6,755 nucleotides of DNA from Prevotellaceae bacterium (GTDB lineage Bacteria; Bacteroidota; Bacteroidia; Bacteroidales; UBA932), in contig JAITVR010000235.1 of assembly GCA_031285695.1 (NCBI GenBank), positions 1-6,755 on the forward strand, in the 5' to 3' direction. The first letter of the stretch is position 1. Each line of letters opens with the position of its first letter. Below are positions 4,394 through 6,755 of this stretch, piece after piece. Made by a program: the position numbers and the translations under genes. The notes under the pieces are model-generated. The model saw only the letters and a program-made list of their open reading frames with translations. It did no database searches and had not been told where the DNA came from.

Positions 4394-5887
4394 ATGAAGA
4401 AAAAAATGCTCCCTACTATAGAAAATGTTACCATAGCCGAGGTGGCCGCCGAGGGCAAGGCCGTGGCGCGCGTGGACGGCGTGGTGCTGTTTGTGCCCTT
4501 TGCCGTTCCGGGCGATGTTGTAAACGTGCAGCTTACCAAAAAGCGCAGCCACTTTATGGAGGGCTACATTACGCAGCTGGTGCAGCCGTCGCCACTGCGG
4601 GTGCAGCCTTTTTGCGAGCACTACGGCACCTGCGGCGGCTGCAAGTGGCAGCCCCTGCCCTACCCCGAGCAGCTAAAGTGCAAGCAGCAGCAGGTGGAAG
4701 ACCAGCTTGTGCGCTTAGGCGGATTTAGCGATATTAAAATTAACAACATTATAGGCTCGGAAAAGACGAGACTGTACAGGAATAAGCTGGAGTTTACGTT
4801 TTCGCACAAAAGGTGGAGAACGAGGGAGGAAATGAATGTTGAGGGTTGTCATGCTGAACGAAGTGAAGCATCTCAAGTTGGCACACCTTTGCCGACATGC
4901 TGCGAGCATGAGATTCTTCGCTTCGCTCAGAATGACAACGAGCGTAGTGAACCTGCGCTGGGCTTTCATATTCCTATGAAGTTTGACAAGGTGCTGGACG
5001 TAAAAAAATGCCATTTACAGGAAGAACCTTCGAACGCTATTCGGCTTTTTATTAAAAATTTTGCGGTAGCAAACGGCTACGATTTTTTTAATTTGCGAGA
5101 GCAAACCGGGCTGCTGCGCAACTTGATTATTCGCACATCGAGCACGGGCGAGGTGATGGTGATTGTGGTTTTTGCAAAAAATGACGAGGAAAAAATCAGC
5201 GCGCTGATGCAAAATGTGCAGCGCGAATTTCCGCAAATTACGGCGCTACTATACGTAATTAACAGCAAGCGCAACGACACAATTGGCGACCAAGAAATTA
5301 TTTGCTACAGCGGGCGCGACCATATTTTTGAGCAAATGGAAGGCCTGCGCTTCAAAATTGGGGCAAAATCGTTTTACCAAACCAACTCGGAGCAGGCGTA
5401 CCGGCTGTACAGCGTGGCGCGCGATTTTGCACAGCTTACGGGCAGCGAAGTGGTATATGATTTGTACACGGGAACGGGAACCATTGCCAACTTTATAGCA
5501 AAAAATGCCAAAAAAGTGGTGGGCGTGGAGTACGTGAAGGAGGCGATTGACGATGCGTGGGTAAACGCGCGGCTGAACGGCATTGAAAACGCCACGTTTT
5601 ACGCAGGCGATATGAAAGATGTGCTGAACGACGATTTTATTGCGCAAAACGGCAAACCCGACGTAATTATACTTGACCCGCCGCGCGCGGGCATTCACCC
5701 CGATGTGGCGCAAACCATACTGCGCGCCGCGCCGCAGCGCATTGTGTACGTGAGCTGCAACCCCGCCACGCAGGCGCGCGACCTTGCGCTAATGGCGGAG
5801 CAATATGAAATTACCAAGGTGCAGCCGGTAGATATGTTTCCGCACACGCACCACGTGGAAAATGTGGTGGCGATGAAGCGGAGGTAA
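4394..5887 (+). CDS. rlmD: 23S rRNA (uracil-C5)-methyltransferase, RlmD/RumA type
   Basis: This 497-residue SAM-dependent enzyme of the TrmA/RlmD family places 5-methyluridine in 23S rRNA. An N-terminal TRAM RNA-binding domain covers about residues 6-64. The [4Fe-4S] ligands are Cys74, Cys80, Cys83 (C-x5-C-x2-C) and Cys206 (KKCHLQ). FYQTN (327-331), the SAM loop DLYTGTGTIANF (356-367), LDPPRAG (427-433), nucleophile Cys455 in YVSCNPATQARDL and the C-terminal PHTHHVE with base Glu489 complete the active site. Between the third and fourth cluster cysteines, about residues 150-187 are encoded by an inserted palindromic repeat (peptide GCHAERSEAS through EILRFAQNDN), adding Cys152, Cys169 and Cys170; the frame stays open and normal homology resumes at ALGFHIP. 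Start: ATG 4394 or the ATG at 4406 (Met5), as the promoter ends at 4388. Exact target (U1939 or U747 equivalent) is not decidable; Bacteroidota often carry several paralogues. Confidence 0.93.
   Translation: MKKKMLPTIENVTIAEVAAEGKAVARVDGVVLFVPFAVPGDVVNVQLTKKRSHFMEGYITQLVQPSPLRVQPFCEHYGTCGGCKWQPLPYPEQLKCKQQQVEDQLVRLGGFSDIKINNIIGSEKTRLYRNKLEFTFSHKRWRTREEMNVEGCHAERSEASQVGTPLPTCCEHEILRFAQNDNERSEPALGFHIPMKFDKVLDVKKCHLQEEPSNAIRLFIKNFAVANGYDFFNLREQTGLLRNLIIRTSSTGEVMVIVVFAKNDEEKISALMQNVQREFPQITALLYVINSKRNDTIGDQEIICYSGRDHIFEQMEGLRFKIGAKSFYQTNSEQAYRLYSVARDFAQLTGSEVVYDLYTGTGTIANFIAKNAKKVVGVEYVKEAIDDAWVNARLNGIENATFYAGDMKDVLNDDFIAQNGKPDVIILDPPRAGIHPDVAQTILRAAPQRIVYVSCNPATQARDLALMAEQYEITKVQPVDMFPHTHHVENVVAMKRR
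4845..4939 (+). repeat. MITE-like palindromic repeat inserted in frame in rlmD
   Basis: The 31-nt left arm (4845-4875, starting GTTGTCATGCTGAACG) and right arm (4909-4939, ending CAGAATGACAAC) are inverted copies identical at 27 of 31 positions. The centre holds a smaller perfect hairpin CATGCT-GCG-AGCATG (4896-4910). A third, imperfect copy of the inner motif (GAGCGTAGTGAACC, 4940-4953; 11 of 14 bases as in 4856-4869) extends the element. The encoded HAERSEAS...FAQND peptide is a recurrent signature of this repeat when it lies in genes, from memory. No transposase is encoded. Confidence 0.88.
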
Positions 5888-5893
5888 TTTCAG

Positions 5894-5914
5894 ATTCCAA
5901 ATTTCAAATTCCAA
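5894..5914. repeat. Short heptad repeat downstream of rlmD
   Basis: Three consecutive 7-nt units, ATTCCAA, ATTTCAA and ATTCCAA, start seven bases after the rlmD stop codon and run up to the terminator. The period equals that of the two YAATGRA repeats but the unit differs. Confidence 0.7.
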
Positions 5915-5917
5915 ATT

Positions 5918-5952
5918 AAAAAGGCAGCACAAGTAAATGTGCTGCCTTTTTT
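5918..5952. terminator. Bidirectional terminator between rlmD and the DUF975 gene
   Basis: A perfect 13-bp stem (5918-5930 with 5939-5951, 8-nt loop) begins with an A-run and ends with a T-run, so it has a U-tail on either strand. It lies between two convergent genes, 30 nt after the rlmD stop and 18 nt after the stop of the minus-strand membrane protein, and can end both transcripts. Confidence 0.93.
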
Positions 5953-5969
5953 ACTTTGAAAGAAAAATT

Positions 5970-6566
5970 TTAGGCAACTTCTACATAATTTGCCTTTACA
6001 TCTTCGTAAAACTTGGTAAACGAAAGCTGCATGTAGGGGGCAAGGAAAATAAACCCGATGCCCAAGGTAAGAATGCAAAGCAGCGCCCAGCCAATAAAAC
6101 GACAGCTTAGGCAAAAGTACTTCCACTTGTAGCCGTTCATCATTTCCCTACTTTTTCTTAGCGCATCGGTAGGGCTAATGGTGGGGTTATCGGCCAAAAC
6201 GAAGAAGGTTTGCGAGTAGGCAAAGGACCAAATAATGCCGGGCACAATGAGCAGCAGCAGCCCTAAGAGTATAATCAGCACCATCAGCAGGTAGGTTAGC
6301 AGCGCAGTAACAAAGTAGCTGAAGCCATCGAACAGCTGGCTGAAGCGCACGTTGTGTCCTCGCGAAAATGCGAGGTAAAAGTCATAAAGCCCCAAGTACA
6401 AGGGACCGGCCACGAGCAGCACCGCCAAGGAGCCGAAGGGAGGAACAATTAATCCGAACCCACCCACTATAATAGCGCACACCAGCGAAACGCCGATGGG
6501 TAAACCCCAATTGCCCTTGAGGTTTTCGCGGGCTTGGGTCATCAAATCTTTATTTTCTGTAATCAT
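5970..6566 (-). CDS. DUF975-family integral membrane protein
   Basis: This 198-residue protein is predicted to lie in the inner membrane with about four to six helices: hydrophobic stretches at 21-41, 47-68, 86-117 (long, probably two spans or a re-entrant hairpin) and 150-178. The family pattern is clear: an N-terminal A-R-x-x-L-K-G-N-W segment (12-20), FDGFSYF (79-85), LLLIVPGIIW (104-113), then LADNPTISPTDALRKSREMM (124-143), followed by NGYKWKYF (144-151) and IGWALL (158-163). DUF975 proteins are widespread but have no settled biochemical role. The ATG at 6566 gives the usual MxxENKxLMxQAR start. No TAnnTTTG box was found upstream; that side holds repeats. It is convergent with rlmD, sharing its terminator, and is apparently monocistronic within the window. 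Confidence 0.87.
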   Translation of the reverse strand: MITENKDLMTQARENLKGNWGLPIGVSLVCAIIVGGFGLIVPPFGSLAVLLVAGPLYLGLYDFYLAFSRGHNVRFSQLFDGFSYFVTALLTYLLMVLIILLGLLLLIVPGIIWSFAYSQTFFVLADNPTISPTDALRKSREMMNGYKWKYFCLSCRFIGWALLCILTLGIGFIFLAPYMQLSFTKFYEDVKANYVEVA

Positions 6567-6609
6567 AATGTTTTTAGTTTTTAAAATGTTTGTTAGTTTA
6601 TTGTCTGTT

Positions 6610-6638
6610 TGTCATGCTTAGCCTGTCGGAGCATCTCA
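6610..6638 (+). repeat. Half copy of the rlmD-type palindromic repeat, alternative core
   Basis: TGTCATGCT (6610-6618), 11-nt core, AGCATCTCA (6630-6638) has the same 9-nt flanks and the same core length as the left arm of the element in rlmD (4847-4875), but the core is TAGCCTGTCGG here and GAACGAAGTGA there. The right arm is not present nearby, so this is a solo half element upstream of the DUF975 gene. Confidence 0.78.
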
Positions 6639-6665
6639 TGCTAGCACTATTACTTCTCTCTGTCA

Positions 6666-6755
6666 CTTTGCCTTGACGCAAAGTAACCAAAAGTCAAGAC
6701 AAAATAAAGCTCGAACCGCAATTTTGTCCGCCCACCGCACGCCACCGCACAAGCC
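6666..6755. repeat. Structured intergenic repeat with interlocking stems, cut by the window edge
   Basis: CTTTGC (6666-6671) pairs with GCAAAG (6678-6683); the six bases between them, CTTGAC (6672-6677), pair perfectly with GTCAAG (6693-6698). A third pair, GACAAAAT (6698-6705) with ATTTTGTC (6721-6728), follows, and then two direct copies of CCACCGCAC (6732-6740 and 6742-6750). No open reading frame is supported. I recall similar CTTTGCCTTGACGCAAAG-like elements as multi-copy repeats in Bacteroidota genomes, which needs a search. Confidence 0.65.

Noticed and set aside
4840..4943. Target-site duplication around the rlmD repeat (GAG on both sides)
   Set aside because: Only three bases agree, and the element's exact ends are uncertain, so chance is as likely.
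5249..5713. Minus-strand open frame opposite rlmD
   Set aside because: Antisense to the catalytic domain of the methyltransferase, His/Arg/Val-rich with no recognisable domain.
6732..6750. Two CCACCGCAC copies as the start of a CRISPR or satellite array
   Set aside because: Only two 9-nt copies separated by one base, with no spacers; treated as part of the edge repeat.

Overview
The window looks like chromosomal DNA from a member of the Bacteroidota. Upstream of several genes there are boxes of the form TAnnTTTG, two of them with a TTTG or TTTTG exactly 19 nt further upstream, which is the Bacteroidota sigma-factor promoter. Gene starts show no obvious Shine-Dalgarno sequence. The protein set (NupG-like transporter, BadF-type GlcNAc-kinase-like protein, fused RibBA, small lipoprotein, TrmA/RlmD-type methyltransferase, DUF975 membrane protein) and the style of intergenic repeats fit as well. 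I cannot place it below phylum.

Layout. 1-118 (minus): N-terminal fragment of an MFS nucleoside transporter. 171-462 (minus): two tandem tRNA-Leu genes (GAG, then CAG) with a clear promoter and a strong 14-bp intrinsic terminator. 463-3196 (minus): a probable ribBA - def - kinase operon. It encodes riboflavin entry enzymes, peptide deformylase and a BadF-family sugar kinase, and both junctions are filled by 7-nt-period repeats that fold into hairpins. 3227-3785 (minus): a complete YefM-YoeB toxin-antitoxin pair with overlapping stop and start and a 24-bp palindromic operator candidate. 3827-4227 (minus): a small Cys-containing lipoprotein with its own promoter and terminator. 4358-5887 (plus): a 23S rRNA uracil-C5 methyltransferase with a near-leaderless promoter and a palindromic repeat inserted in frame in its coding sequence. 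5918-5952: a bidirectional terminator shared with a convergent DUF975 membrane-protein gene (5970-6566, minus). 6567-6755: no gene, but a half copy of the repeat found in the methyltransferase gene and a second structured repeat that can fold as a pseudoknot-like element.

The genes are mainly housekeeping (translation: tRNAs, Def, rRNA methylase; cofactor supply: RibBA) with one plasmid-maintenance-type TA module among them. I did not find a new defence system or multi-gene pathway. The most unusual content is the repeat layer: three heptad-repeat spacers, one of which appears to supply the start codon of the kinase; a domesticated palindromic element inside an essential-type Fe-S enzyme, next to a patch of foreign-looking arginine codons; and a two-stem interlocking repeat at the right edge.
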